A DNA stretch of 64,000 bases from Massariosphaeria phaeospora (GCA_011032825.1 JAADJZ010000024.1:496001-560000); one strand, 5' to 3'. Positions 1 to 11,735 are shown, counted from the first letter of the stretch. The notes: a model not told the origin generated them from the letters alone. A program made the numbers and translations.

Positions 1-518
1 CGCACATCCTCCTGAGTCTGGACAATCTCCTTTTGCTCATCTATTTTGCGCTGAAAATGGCGGACGTCCAGGAGACCAACTCCCTCTGGGAGGGTGGGCA
101 GCAGTTCGTCCACGCGCTCTCGTCCTATGACCTCGTTAGTCATGCGTACACTTGCCAGAACAGGAAATGGTAGACAACCCTCAACGTAGAAGAATGGCAC
201 CATGTAGCTGAACTTTTTGACGTGTTTCGCAAGGTGTTGCTGACCGGCGATGTTCTCCAAGCGTTTAAGGCCCTTCCATGAAAATCTCGTCGTAACCCGC
301 GAGAACTGGTGAATAGCACCCAGATCGGAGAATCGTCTGCACGTGAGCCGGAAGCTGGCAATAGTCTGGGCCTGGTCCCGGTCCGGAGGGGGTGGAGGCT
401 TGAAACTCTCCTGGGAGAGATAGGCTCGGCGATCGACGCTAATGAGCTTCTCTGGGTCCGACTCGATCTGGTCGAGGATCTCACGAAGGAGCTCGGTGGA
501 AAGGTGTTGGAGGCCCAT
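1..518 (-). CDS. F-box-like protein, N-terminal part (runs off the window)
   Basis: An open frame on the minus strand starts with ATG at 518 and stays open to base 1, giving about 172 residues. The protein begins MGLQHLSTELLREILDQI, the Leu/Pro-type helix seen at the start of fungal F-box proteins. A Pro-rich linker follows, then a Cys-Arg-Arg-Phe motif (LTCRRFSDLGAIHQFSR) typical of the second F-box helix. Such proteins usually bring substrates to SCF ubiquitin ligases; the substrate-binding part lies outside the window. A 27-base stretch with GT and AG ends near 133-159 is in frame and too short to be an intron, so I read through it. The F-box assignment rests on a short motif and is moderate. 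Confidence 0.55.
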   Translation of the reverse strand, partial: MGLQHLSTELLREILDQIESDPEKLISVDRRAYLSQESFKPPPPPDRDQAQTIASFRLTCRRFSDLGAIHQFSRVTTRFSWKGLKRLENIAGQQHLAKHVKKFSYMVPFFYVEGCLPFPVLASVRMTNEVIGRERVDELLPTLPEGVGLLDVRHFQRKIDEQKEIVQTQEDV

Positions 519-1946
519 TGCGGAACTGGGGAATCATCTACTGGCGGGGGAAACAAGACGCAAGCCGAAGATTTCACAGAGGGAAGAACGAAAGACGACC
601 GGCGCGGCGGATTTATGCTGGACCTAGAGGATCGGGCCGGGCGGCGTGGGTGCAGCAGTGGCGGAAGGGTGCTGGCGGTGGAGCTCAGCTGGCGGCGTGG
701 TGTTGACGGATGGCGATGCTCTGCTGGGGGCGTGTGGGCATTGAGCAGCCAGCGGGGCACAGTAGGGTGGATAAAAGGGTGCGAGCAAACGGCGCCGTGG
801 GCTGTAACATGACCTCTGCCTCCAGCGGTCAGCGTAGCGTTGGTTGAAGGTGTGAAGGGCCACTGGCCGCGACGTGGACCAGGACAGCCGCACTCTGCGC
901 ATCCCAAGCCCGTCTAGAGCTGCACCAGCGCGCTGCCCGCCAATAGGCCGCCGTGTGCGATACGCAAAGCGGCCTAGCCCTCACATGACCGAACATAGAT
1001 GCGAATGGCCTTCGGGAAGCAAATGGCTCCTCCCGAGCGACGACACCGCGATTCACTGCTTGCAACCGCAGGCCGTGGTACAGGGGTGCGCCGTGACGCG
1101 GGCATCTGATTTGAGGTGCTATCGCTGCTCCCCACACCCCGCCGCCGCCCTCGAATCAGCGCGCCGCCCTCGAATCAGCGCGCCGCCGTGTCGATGCGCT
1201 GCCAGCGAAGCATGCAGCTGGAGAAGCGCCTGGGACCCCAATCGGCCGCACGACGCGGTGACGGCCTGCATCCCGACTCCCGTGCGTGCGGATTGGCGTT
1301 ATACCCATCAGCCGAGAGCGGCGCCTAGTGACGACACCGGACTCTGGCGCCCTGGAGGGCTGAAACGTGTAGCATGGCTTGTATGTGTGATGTAGACGAG
1401 GCCGCTGCCATTAAGTACACGCCGACGCGCATGCTGCGTCCGGGGCGTCGTCGCTGATTGCGCGCATACCAGCATCCTGTGTCGTCGCCCGACCATCGCT
1501 CTGTGGCCCACCCCCCGTGTCCATGCCAGGCCCGGCCAGCCATGCCTCGTCGGTGATGTGATGTTGCGCTGTGAAGGATCGCTGGTGCATCGCTGCCGTC
1601 ATCTTTCCCTCAGTCCATGGCCCAGCCGCACGCCCTGGGGGAGAGCAACCTGACCCAACCACACTTGCTCCGTCCTGCCTCTCACCCGTTCGAAAAGCGC
1701 CGTCCGCTTGGTACCGCCCCTTTGCTGTACACAAGCGCTGTACTTACACCGTTGCATCATGCGCAACCGTCGACTGTCGTGTGGCTTCACGGCACAAGCG
1801 GTCTCGCACTGTCGTACAGAGACCCACCCTCTCCCCAGCTCTATACCGCAAAGCCAAGCCACCATGGTGTTCTGTCGTGGGGCCATCCCGGTCAGTGAAG
1901 CAAGTGGACACAGCAGCTGTGGCTTGCGCGCGATGCCGTCCATATA
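519..1946. other. Intergenic, no gene recognised
   Basis: Promoter side of the F-box-like gene and 3' side of the PPAT gene. Only short overlapping GC-rich frames are present and none resembles a known protein. A 19-base unit is tandemly duplicated at about 1144-1188. Confidence 0.5.
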
Positions 1947-3179
1947 TCAGGCACTAGGCTTGGGGCGAGCGCGCTCACTTCGCAGCCGTCGAATCTCAGT
2001 GCTGCTCAACTTACTCTGAAACGTTTCATCGATGCTTTCCTCTTCGCTGGCATCCAGGACGGCGACTTCGAACACTTCGAGGGGAGCCCACCCCTTCTCG
2101 GCCCGCTTGTCGTTGACGGCCTTGCCACCGCTCCTTGTTTCGAGCGATATCACGAGCGCGGAGATGTCCGCATCAGTGATGGTTGGGCCAAACGGGTCCC
2201 AGATCTCCACGTACTTGACAACGAGGTTGGAAGGGTAGGTAACGTGAACGGCATGGCCATTCGGTTCGGGGTCGGTCCGCTCCTCGACTAGGATCCTTGC
2301 GTCGTTAGGGGCTCCGAAGTAGACAATGGAGGACAGGAAGTCATGCACAGCTTGCTGCCGGAGCTGCCAGCTCTCGAGATAGTCGGCGTGTTTCTTATTC
2401 TTGAGCAACGCATCGCCTGTGATACCAATGGTCAGGTTACTCGGCGTTTGGTCATCGATGGACGGCGGCCTTCTGCTTAGCACAAAAGCAAACATTGTCA
2501 GTAGTAGCTTATGGCCGATATGGAGGTGGTCGAAGGTGCCACCAACGGCAACGGAGAAATGGTCCGTCGAAGCGTGGACGGCAGGTGCAACAGAAATTGA
2601 TGCAGTCTCGACCTTTACAATACCACCGCGGACTCTTGACACAGTTCTTTCGGAGGGGGACTGGGCGAGGAAGTTCTTGAGCAGGGCCTCCCCCTCTTCG
2701 CTCTCAACAGAGTAGATAGTATCCCACGACCCCGGACTCCGAGCCAGCGTGTGCAGATCAACGACCGGACCCTGGACCTCTTGCTCGGGACTTGCGTCTT
2801 CAGCAGGCTGCATCAGCTGTCCATGGCGTGGGTAGGCGAGCAGGACGATGCGAGCGTCCACACCCTCTGCGTCCTCGGGATCGATTGCCTCCTGGGCGGC
2901 AATTATGCATATCAGCTTGTACATATCGGCCACGAGGCTCTGGGTAGCTGCGTAGAGGGGCCTTCGCGGGGCGTTGAGGTGACCATACAGGTGCGGACAC
3001 GGCAATGCGATGTGCAGCACGGCGGGTTCCTGCGCCCTCCGAGGCGATCTGGCGAGTGCTCGCAGCACGGAGAACAGCGGCGAGTGGTAGGCAGCTTTCA
3101 GCGCTGCATACGAGGCCGGCGACGGGGCGGGCGGGAGCAGCAGCAGCGCGCTCTGGAGCTGTCGGGGCGCGGGGGGCAT
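1947..3179 (-). CDS. CAB4: Phosphopantetheine adenylyltransferase (PPAT)
   Basis: This 410-residue protein carries the eukaryotic PPAT nucleotidyltransferase domain in its C-terminal half. The strand GGTFDHLHIGH (HIGH at residues 220-223) is the ATP-binding motif, and LSSTEIRR near the C-terminus is the second family motif. The enzyme makes dephospho-CoA from 4'-phosphopantetheine and ATP in coenzyme A synthesis. The N-terminal half (residues 1-200) has no recognised domain, as is usual for fungal orthologues. I chose the ATG at 3179; an in-frame ATG at 3266 would add 29 residues rich in Thr and Arg. The frame remains open further upstream but overlaps the divergent WD40 gene, so it is not likely coding. 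Single exon. Confidence 0.88.
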   Translation of the reverse strand: MPPAPRQLQSALLLLPPAPSPASYAALKAAYHSPLFSVLRALARSPRRAQEPAVLHIALPCPHLYGHLNAPRRPLYAATQSLVADMYKLICIIAAQEAIDPEDAEGVDARIVLLAYPRHGQLMQPAEDASPEQEVQGPVVDLHTLARSPGSWDTIYSVESEEGEALLKNFLAQSPSERTVSRVRGGIVKVETASISVAPAVHASTDHFSVAVGGTFDHLHIGHKLLLTMFAFVLSRRPPSIDDQTPSNLTIGITGDALLKNKKHADYLESWQLRQQAVHDFLSSIVYFGAPNDARILVEERTDPEPNGHAVHVTYPSNLVVKYVEIWDPFGPTITDADISALVISLETRSGGKAVNDKRAEKGWAPLEVFEVAVLDASEEESIDETFQSKLSSTEIRRLRSERARPKPSA

Positions 3180-3584
3180 GGCGGCGAAGTGTCGGAACGT
3201 CGTGGTCGTGGTCGTGGGCCGGAGAGTTGCAATGGAGCCCAACCGCGCGGTCAGGGACGGGCGCATCAGACAGCAGCCATACCTTTGTAGTGCTGGGCGG
3301 AAAGGTGGAAGGCAGCGGGTGGACTGGGTGCAGACGCGCAGCTGGAAGGCGGGTTGAGGGGTGTGGATGGGGAGCTGGGGAGGGCTTGACGAGGCACCAA
3401 CGCCAGGCCGACCATTTCGAAACACCACGCCCATGCCCCTCGCGCCTGCCATCGTCGCCCACGGCCGCTCTCCCCACCTGCACCCTTGGAACTGCCCAAC
3501 TGCCCAACTGCCCAACTGCCCAACTGCCCACCCCGCGAAGGCGCGCTGGCCGTCTCCCCCCCTCGCACTCGCTCGCAGCTCGAG
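3180..3584. promoter_or_regulatory. Bidirectional promoter between PPAT and WD40 genes
   Basis: The 405 bases separate two divergent start codons and must hold both promoters. The only visible structure is an 8-base tandem repeat at 3490-3529 close to the WD40 start. No TATA box was identified. Confidence 0.5.
3490..3529. repeat. Tandem repeat, 8-base unit x5
   Basis: The unit ACTGCCCA is repeated five times without error. It lies 55 bases before the ATG of the WD40 gene, so it is probably in that gene's 5' leader or core promoter. Confidence 0.9.
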
Positions 3585-5951
3585 ATGCCGTTCCACCCGC
3601 ACCACCAGCCGCAGACTGCGCAGAACACGCCCGCCGCCGGCATCTACCAGGCGGCGCAGGCGCTGGGCTCCATTGGCGCACCCTCGGGAAACCTCCGCGT
3701 AGCGACCACGGGCACCACGGCCGCAGGCACCGATGCCCTCTTGCCGGGCAGTGGAAATGCCCCGGGCTTCCACTCTCCCGGGGGTGTCGCGCTGCCCTCT
3801 GGCCACACTGCACCGCCGGCAGTATCGGGCTTGCCGGGCCCAGGCGCTCCACCGCAGTCGCAGTCGCAGTCGAGCAGCGCCTTTGACTCGCACCGCCGGC
3901 AGCCCACGCTCGGCAGGAACCCCGAGGAACTGCACATCTCGACGGCGGCGGCGGCGGCGGCAATGGGCCAGCACGGCTCCTCGCAGTCGTCGGCCCCCCC
4001 GCAGCAGCAGCCGCAGCAGCAACAGCAACAGCAACAGCACATGTACAGTTCGCCCGACCAGTACCCGGCAAACGCACCCAATATCAGCCTGCATCAGGCC
4101 ACGCCCCAGGGCATCCAGTACGGCAATGCGCCTGCCAATGTGCCCGGCAGTCTGCAGGCCGCGCCGCAGCAGCGCCCGGTGCCGTCGTCCGCGTACACGG
4201 CGCCCTCGACCGTGCCTACCATGCCCCAGCTCAACACCAACGCCCAGCAGTACACGCTGCCCACGCGGTCAAGCACGATGAACCAGCAGCATTCCTCCTC
4301 CCACGGATACTCGCGCTCGAGCCCGGCCGGCTTAGGGCCCGACCAGAAGTACATTCCCTTTTCCAACACCCCCGACCACTCCAAGTACGGGGCGGGCACG
4401 CCTGCCCAGAAATACTATCCTTCGACCCCGCTCGGCGCGGCTTCCAATTCCCCCCTCGGTCTCGACGACATCAGGCCGCGCGCAAACTCGAACATGGGAG
4501 AAGAGGCACTGGGTGGACACAACTTCTACAAGGACAGCGAGCGGGTGCCCTCTAACAGCAACTATCTCGCTCCATGGGGCGTATATGCTTTCGACTGGTG
4601 CAAATGGAACGTCCATGGGGGCAACAGCGCTGGCAAAATAGCCATTGGCAGCTATCTGGAGGATACCCATAACTTCGTATGACCTTGGCCCTGACTACCC
4701 GACTCGAATCAAGCTAATCACGTCCGCAGATACAAATCCTCGATACTCAAATAACACCCCAAGAAATCTCTACACCGGGTGCGCCCCAGGTTGGCATCGA
4801 ATACACCCGCATCGCTGAAGCCACCTGCTCGTACCCTGTCACGCGAATATTATGGGAGCCTCCGTCGCCCCAGAAGCAGTCTACAGACCTGCTCGCTACC
4901 TCTGGAGACCATCTCCGACTTTGGTCTCTGCCCCAAAACCCCGGCAACAACGTAACCAGTACCATATCGCGGTCCTCGTCTGTAAATACTCGCGACCCTC
5001 CGCCTCAAAAACTTACTCCTCTCGCCCTCCTCTCCAATTCGAAAACGCCCGAACACACGGCCCCACTGACCTCTCTCGACTGGAACACCATGTCTCCGAA
5101 ACTCATCATCACCTCAAGTATAGACACGACCTGCACCATATGGGATATCCCAACACTGACAGCGAAGACGCAACTCATTGCGCACGACAAGGAAGTGTTT
5201 GACGTGCGTTTCTGTGCTGGCAGTGTGGATGTCTTTGTGAGTTGCGGAGCTGATGGTAGCGTCCGAATGTTCGATCTCCGAAGTTTAGAGCACAGCACTA
5301 TCATCTACGAGCCCTCTGAAAAGAATGCTGGCGATGGCTCGGGCAAAGGTAAGAGTCCACGTTGTCCCTGTCCTTTACAATTTCTAACCATCTACTCCAG
5401 GCTCCCCAGGTCGCATGTCCCCCACCAAAGCGCAACAGACCATGTCGTACGCGCCTCCACTCCTCCGCCTTGCCGCCTCACCACACGACTCGCATCTCCT
5501 CGCCACTTTCGCCGCCGACTCCTCCCTAATCCGCGTCCTCGACGTCCGCCAACCCGGCCAAGCCCTCCTCGAGCTCCGCGGCCACTCCGCATCCGTAAAC
5601 TCGATCGAATGGAATCCTTTCCGCCGCGGCATGCTCGCATCCGGCGGCGACGACTCGCTCGTTCTCATCTGGGATCTCCTGCACTCGCACAACGGCGCTG
5701 TCATCCACGGCGACACCCCCGGCACCGCGCCGCCCCCTCAGCCGGCAGCTGCAGCCCCTCAACCCACGAATGGCGGCGCGGGCGCACAGGCTCCGGGCGC
5801 TACGACCAGCCAGAGGGGCCCCTACGCTAGCTGGAGATGCGAGTACGAGGTTGGGAATATCAGCTGGGCGCCGCAGAGCGTGCTGACAGGTCAGAGCAAG
5901 GAGTGGGTCGGCGTTTCGGGCGGCAGAGGCGTCTGGGGCGTCAAGTTATGA
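3585..5951 (+). CDS. WD40 protein of the DCAF7/WDR68 (AN11) family with long low-complexity N-terminus
   Basis: Three exons are inferred: 3585-4676, 4730-5348 and 5401-5951, encoding 753 residues. Both introns (53 and 52 bases) have GT-AG ends and restore the frame. The first ~345 residues are disordered, with a poly-Ala run (from GCG repeats near 3943-3962) and a poly-Gln run. The conserved part starts at [13 protein letters not shown] and continues through [17 protein letters not shown], then WD repeats such as [27 protein letters not shown], and [14 protein letters not shown]. Family members (human DCAF7, yeast YPL247C) are adaptors for DYRK kinases and for CUL4-DDB1. An insertion rich in Ala and Pro sits in the last blades. 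The ATG at 3585 follows the 8-base repeat; an in-frame ATG at 3486 would translate that repeat and is less likely. Confidence 0.85.
4002..4039 (+). repeat. CAG/CAA repeat encoding poly-Gln
   Basis: A run of CAG and CAA codons, interrupted by one CCG, encodes the Gln tract in the WD40 protein's disordered N-terminus. Confidence 0.85.
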
Positions 5952-6624
5952 GAGTCTAAACGGTGTCGTCGGAAAAACTCCCTAGCTTTTTGAGTCTGGC
6001 TTTTCGTGCGTGCGTGTATGGGCTCTCATAGCCGTGTGCGTGTATGATTGATGAGCTTTTCCGGGAAACTCCCTTTTTATAATGCAATACCCGGTTGGCT
6101 TTTTCCTTTTCTGAATTGTCGAAGTTATACGTTCTTGCGGCATTGTTTCTGGACTGACCGCTTTCCATTTTCCACTTTTGGGGGGTTTGGACGTTCTATG
6201 CGAACAATCTGAAAAGCGTGGGTAGGCCGAGAAAAGAAAAGAAAATCAGGGCCATACTTGAGACGGACTGGATTGACTGACTGCCGACGACGACGCAGGC
6301 TCGCTCATTGATGGAAGGAATGACTAGTAGGATAGATAGACGGGTTGAAACAAAGGATCTCTCGAACTAAAATATGCGTGGGTATATCCTACTTTGTGGA
6401 GCTTTTACGCCTGGGAACTTTCATGTCTAGGGGCTTCTACGCAGGAAGTTCCTCTCCCTCTTCATTCCCACTCCACTCCCATGGTCTCTCTTTATATCCT
6501 ACCTACTCTTTCCCCAATGGAATTATATCAAGATCCCACGCCTCTACTCCCTCTAAACGCCCGTGCCCCCCCGATCTGTTTCTCGCAAATAAATCCACTC
6601 TCCCTCTCCCTCTCCCACGTCCCA
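5952..6624. other. Convergent 3' region, no gene recognised
   Basis: These bases lie between the stop codons of the WD40 gene and the minus-strand TAE1 gene. AT-rich and pyrimidine-rich stretches fit two 3' UTRs. I see no conserved frame. Confidence 0.5.
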
Positions 6625-7515
6625 TCACTCCGGCCTCAAAGCATACATGCGCACAGGATACAACTCGCGCGGCATCCCGCGCTGCACCTCCGTCGCCACG
6701 AGCCGGAGCCGCGCCTCGGCGAACAGCGCGCGGAATTTGGCGTCGGAGCGCGTGACGCTCGAGTCCTCGGCGTCGTAGATGTTGTGCTGGTGCGGGTCTG
6801 TGGAGAGGTTTTCCTTGACGATTATGTAGGAGGGTGGGGGTGGTGGGACGTTCGGAGTCGGGGCTGAAGCTATAGAGGTGGCTGGAGATGTAGATGGAGA
6901 TGGGGGTATAGACGGCATGAGCCCGTCGCCACAGCGCCGCAGGTACGCGACTAGTTGGGCGTCGGTCAGGTGGCCCAGACACCATTGGTTCCATATGAGG
7001 TTGTAGGAGTAAGGCTCCGGGGTCCAGTCTTGCAGGCCGAGGTTTATGACGGCGGAGACTTGGCCGCTTGGGGGTGCCGTGCTGGTGGGCGTTGTTGTGA
7101 GCGCAGGAGTAGGAGGCGGACCGTCGCCCGCCCACTGCCCGCTGCCCAGCCCGCTGACCAGCTCATCCGTGAACTTCTTCACCGGCTCCACTACATCGAC
7201 GGTGCGCGCCACGCCGAGCAGCAAGCCCTTGGTTATGCGGCCGATGCCCGCGCCGCAGTCGGCAACGCGGTTTAGCGGCGGGAGAGGCGTCTGTTTGGAC
7301 GATGTGGTTGTGGATCTGGTGCTCGCGCCGCGGCGCAGTAGTTTCGTGAGGAAGTTGGCGGAGCCTTGGAGGTCGACGCGGGAGGTTTGCGGGTAGCCGC
7401 CCAGCATGCCGTTGAGGTCCGAGGGGATGGCGGACCAGTATTCGAGGGCGAGGGTGTGGTCTATTGAGGCGTCGAGGGCGGAGGAGGAGAATGGGGGCTC
7501 GGAGGTCATGTCCAT
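6625..7515 (-). CDS. TAE1: Alpha-N-terminal protein methyltransferase (NTMT1/Tae1 family)
   Basis: This single-exon gene encodes 296 residues with the NTMT fold. GMLGGYPQTSRVDLQGSANF near the N-terminus matches the family's substrate-side signature. VADCGAGIGRITKGLL is the SAM-binding motif I, followed by an acidic strand end (VDVVEP). YNLIWNQWCLGHLTD is the family motif that lines the peptide pocket. These enzymes use SAM to methylate the alpha-amino group of proteins whose processed N-terminus is (A/P/S)PK, mainly ribosomal proteins. A Pro/Thr-rich insertion after motif I and a Ser/Pro-rich insertion before the C-terminal strands are not part of the usual fold. Divergent from the aldehyde dehydrogenase gene. 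Confidence 0.88.
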   Translation of the reverse strand: MDMTSEPPFSSSALDASIDHTLALEYWSAIPSDLNGMLGGYPQTSRVDLQGSANFLTKLLRRGASTRSTTTSSKQTPLPPLNRVADCGAGIGRITKGLLLGVARTVDVVEPVKKFTDELVSGLGSGQWAGDGPPPTPALTTTPTSTAPPSGQVSAVINLGLQDWTPEPYSYNLIWNQWCLGHLTDAQLVAYLRRCGDGLMPSIPPSPSTSPATSIASAPTPNVPPPPPSYIIVKENLSTDPHQHNIYDAEDSSVTRSDAKFRALFAEARLRLVATEVQRGMPRELYPVRMYALRPE

Positions 7516-8247
7516 TGTGGACGGTAGAGAGGACGTGTGGGTGTAAGTGCGGATGTTGCTCGTGTGGGGTTGCTAGGTCGGGGTCGAGGTCGAGGTCGGT
7601 CGTGGTGGTGATTGTGGAATTGATATCCTGGCTATGACAGAGACGTCTGGGTTTCGTTATACAGTAACTTTTCTCTTCCAGCTATGCAGTTGGGTGAACA
7701 ATTAGTGGACAATTAGTGTTTGGGTAGAAACATTTCGTAGTGCGAGATGGCGGGGTAGCTTAAGATTTGCTCTTGCCCGCGCGTTAGTAACGCGGACTGA
7801 CTTGCGTGAAGAACCTTAAGAAAAGTCATATTGGGAGACAGGTCAATGTTGAAAGGGTACAGAGTTGGAGAGACACGCGCAATATCTTGCACCTGGACAG
7901 CTGTTGGTGAGCAACATCGGAAGGTTGTCTTGGGGGCAACCGCGAGCGCGTCCGAAACAGGCAAGTGTACCCGGATAAGCCGTTATCGATGTCATCTGGA
8001 GTACTTATAGCGGGGCACCGGGGTCAGGAAGGAACCACTCGTGAACTCATCTAGACCGGGGTGAGTGGAAGGTGCCACCCACGCGATTGACGCCACCTGC
8101 AGATAACTGCACCCCAAGGAGATGACTTGTCTCTTTCCCCGCATCTCCAATCTTCCACCACGCTCCATCTTCTTCAAGCTCCGACCTTCTCTCAAAGCAT
8201 ATATTTCAAACGCTGTCCTCATTAGGAGTTTCAGTGAACGCGTCAAT
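7516..8247. promoter_or_regulatory. Divergent promoter region of TAE1 and the aldehyde dehydrogenase
   Basis: The 732 bases between two divergent starts hold both promoters. Short frames here resemble nothing. The last 126 bases are open in frame with the aldehyde dehydrogenase, from an ATG at 8122, and could encode a targeting leader. Confidence 0.5.
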
Positions 8248-10032
8248 ATGAGCGATCTCTTCGTGGAGTTGACGGCGCCGAACGGCCGGAAGTACTCTCA
8301 GCCGAGAGGACTGTTCATCAACAATGAGTTTGTAAAGTCAAAGTCGGGAGAGACCATCACTTCTATCAACCCAAGGTATGCAATACCCTGTATTTTGACT
8401 ATTGGTCTCCATAGCTAATCCGAGTAGCGACGAGAGCGAGATCGCATCGGTCTACGCTGCTGGCCCGGAAGACGTTGACGATGCAGTGGCTGCTGCCCGC
8501 AAAGCATTTAAGGACCCGTCGTGGCGCGACATGGACAGCACTGCTCGAGGCGAGCTTCTCTACAGGTTTGCTGAACTCATCGAGAAGAACAAGGAGGTGT
8601 TGGCAACCATTGAGACCTGGGATAACGGCAAGCCATATTCAGTGTCGCTGAATGATGACCTTACCGAGGTCACTGGCACGATCAAGTACTATGCTGGATG
8701 GGCGAACAAGATCCACGGCCAGGTCATTGAGACTTCGCCCGCCAAACTCGCATACACTATCAGGGAACCGGTGGGTGTATGCGGTCAAATCATTCCGTAA
8801 GCTCATTCGTACTTTGACTTGCATGAGGCTGATCAAGATAGATGGAATTTCCCCTTGGCTATGGCTGCCTGGAAGCTCGGCCCCGGTAAGCTGACTCGTT
8901 TGAGGCATCTCTTCGTTCTATCTGGACGCTGATACGTTGTTAGCACTCTGCACCGGAAACACTGTTGTTCTGAAAGCAGCTGAACAGACACCTCTCTCGA
9001 TTCTTTACCTCGGAACCTTGGTCAAGGAAGCTGGCTTTCCTCCGGGCGTGATAAACTTGCTCAACGGCGAAGGTCGTAAGGCAGGAGCGGCTCTCGCTCA
9101 GCACCTAGGGGTGGACAAGATCGCATTCACTGGCTCTACTGCGACCGGCAAGGAGATCATGAAGATGGCTGCAGTCAATATGAAGTACGCAATATTTCGA
9201 AACCTATTATGTCGACCAATGGAGAACAATGCTGACTTCCTAACTTCAGGAACATCACCCTGGAAACAGGAGGAAAATCCCCACTACTGGTCTTTGATGA
9301 CGCAGATCTGGACCAGGCTGTGAAATGGGCACACATCGGTATCATGTACAACCAGGGACAGGTGTGCACAGCTACTTCCCGTATCCTGGTGCAAGACGGG
9401 CTATACGACAAATTCGTTGCCGCATTCAAAGAACATGTGTCGAAAGCATCCGTCGTTGGAGACCCTTTCAAGGATGATAGTTTCCAGGGACCGCAAGTCA
9501 CGAAGACACAGTTCGACCGCGTTCTCTCGTACATCGAATCCGGCAAGTCAGAAGGCGCTACCCTTGTTGCAGGCGGAGAGGCGTACAAGAACGTAGGCGG
9601 CAAGGGATTCTTCGTCTCGCCCACAATCTTCACAGATGTCAAAGACAACATGCGGATATATCGCGAGGAAGTGTTCGGGCCTTTCGTAGTCATCAGCTCT
9701 TTCAAGACCGAAGACGAAGCGATTGAGCGAGCCAACGACACTACATATGGCCTCGGGGCGGCGGTCTTCACCCAGAATATTAGCAAGGCCCATCGACTAG
9801 CCCGGCTCATTGAGGCAGGCATGGTTTGGATCAACTCCAGCAATGATTCTGACAACCGAATCCCATTCGGAGGCGTCAAACAGAGCGGTATCGGACGAGA
9901 GCTGGGCGAAGCAGGATTGGAGGCATACACTAACAAGAAGGTAGTACCACCCACTTGTTCTCGTGAACTGTATCTAGCGGTCGCTAACTAGCACAATAGG
10001 CTGTTCATGTCAACCTTGGCACGAAGTTGTAA
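8248..10032 (+). CDS. NAD(P)-dependent aldehyde dehydrogenase
   Basis: Six exons are inferred: 8248-8375, 8428-8796, 8842-8885, 8944-9184, 9250-9940 and 10000-10032, giving 501 residues, the usual class 1/2 ALDH size. Each intron is GT-AG and removing it restores family sequence. Catalytic features are Asn168 in PWNFP, the general base Glu266 in LETGGK and the nucleophile Cys300 in [19 protein letters not shown] is the cofactor-loop motif and [15 protein letters not shown] closes the active site. The enzyme oxidises aldehydes to acids; fungal homologues act on acetaldehyde in ethanol use. The start chosen, MSDLF, gives the cytosolic-type length. An in-frame upstream ATG at 8122 adds 42 basic residues that look like a mitochondrial presequence. 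Confidence 0.93.
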
Positions 10033-11735
10033 TACGTTGGTCGGGTCGATAGGCGCCACTCGTGAGCTGCGAGAGGGTTTCCAGTAGCAGGGAGTGCTCA
10101 ATATACATCGGACTTCTCCCCAATTAGAACTGCTAGCCAGGACGCCCATTCCCGGGTTAGGTGCGTACCCAAGCCCTCGTCGTCGGAATCGTCCTTGGCG
10201 CCATGGCTTGGTTATCTTGGGGAGGGAGGCGGGCTGGCTGGCTGGTGAATCGTGTACATATCGTAGCCAGATTTAAGGCAGCAACTGCGGTCGCGATGCC
10301 CGTTTGCAGCAGATGTCCGCGTGACTTTTAAATGCCGCCTGCAGTTGCTCCGTACAGCGACCGGAATCAAGTGGAGCTGGTTGTATCAAGTCGGATAGCC
10401 AGTGAAAAAACGCGCAGATGCTAATCCAAGGCGTAAAATTGTTTGCTGCGTCATTTTAGGGTTGACACGGAGCATCATCAAACGTCATGACGTGCGAGGG
10501 ATCGATACAGCATTGAGGAAAGGACGCCTGTTGCTATGGCGCAGGCCGTGGGAACTGGAACAAGTGAGGTTCGGGTTCGGCTGATGATGTCGTCAGTCGT
10601 CGGGGCGGGGAAACGTGGTCGCGGCGCTCGGATAGACGCGTGACTCACTCCCACTCTCAGCTGGAGTCCCAGCGGGCCGATGGGGTATAGAGGCGGCAAA
10701 CGGGCATGGCCGACCCGTTTGCTGCTATCCATTGAGCGCAGAGGCGATGCGTGCTGGCGAGTGTTTGCGCTTGCGGCTTTGTGTGCGCTCTTTGAGAACC
10801 AGCGCAGAAGCGTCCCAACGCGCCGGGGTCTTGATTAGGCTGGCCTTGGCGACCGCTCGTCCTGCACGCTGAGCAAATCACACGCTGGCCGGGCGTTCGC
10901 TGCGAAGAAGTGCTCGCACTCTATCTCGACCGTGTGCTCTCCCCAAGTTACGTAGCCCCTCAACTCTCGTCAGGACCACCTGTCCTCGCCCATCCACCAC
11001 CCCACAGCCTATCTCGCTAGCGCCTCATCGCCGTGGGCTGCTTACTAGCTATCTCTCCTAACTGGTACGTGACGCCCCCCGCAAAGCCTCATGTCGCCTG
11101 CTATTGCACGAAACCTCTCCATTCACCGGTCTGCGCCGGCTGGCGTCCCCGTAGCGCAGTCCACCCGCCTGCGCTGCCAGGGCGGCTTATCCCACTGCCT
11201 TGCCACCTACTAACTGCCCGCGGCTGACCTAGTTAACTATCTGCCCGCCCCGCTCGCTCGCTCGAAGCTCGAGGTCATCCATTATCAGCTCCATGCCTGC
11301 CACCTCCCGCATCTGATCCCACCTGCTCGAGTCGTCCCCGACACACCATCGCTCTGGCTCGAAGACGGGAATCCGACTTGCCCCCGGCCGCTTCCTCTCT
11401 GCTGCACTGGCGAAGTCAGCTTCCTGCGAAAGTGCGAACCACAGCCCCAGCGGAAGCTAGGTTCCTCGCATTTCTTTCGCGCCTCTTTCGACCGCCCTAA
11501 TACCTTCTTCTCACGTGGCACTCCTACCTAGATCGTCCGTCCACTGTTATTGTTGCGGCCGACGTCATCGGACACCCACCTGCCAGGCAGGAGCGAAGTA
11601 AACCGACGCACCCGCTCTCGGCCCTGCGCCTACGGCAACCCCACAACTTCTCCAATCTCCCGCATCCTATATTCTATCCCAACATCCGCACACATACATT
11701 GATACCCATTCTGCCAGAGCCTAGGCATCTGCACC
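10033..11735. other. Intergenic, promoter and leader of the PPZ gene
   Basis: About 1.7 kb between two plus-strand genes. The distal half is rich in CT and CCACC and looks like a long promoter and 5' leader for PPZ. No supported coding frame. Confidence 0.5.

Noticed and set aside
140..907. Minus-strand frame of 255 codons
   Set aside because: It overlaps the F-box-like frame in another phase, is Ser/Arg/Pro-rich and resembles nothing; the 518-1 frame carries the motif.
3180..4094. Upstream extension of the PPAT frame to 715 codons
   Set aside because: The extra part is antisense to the WD40 exon and consists of low-complexity Arg/Leu-rich sequence.
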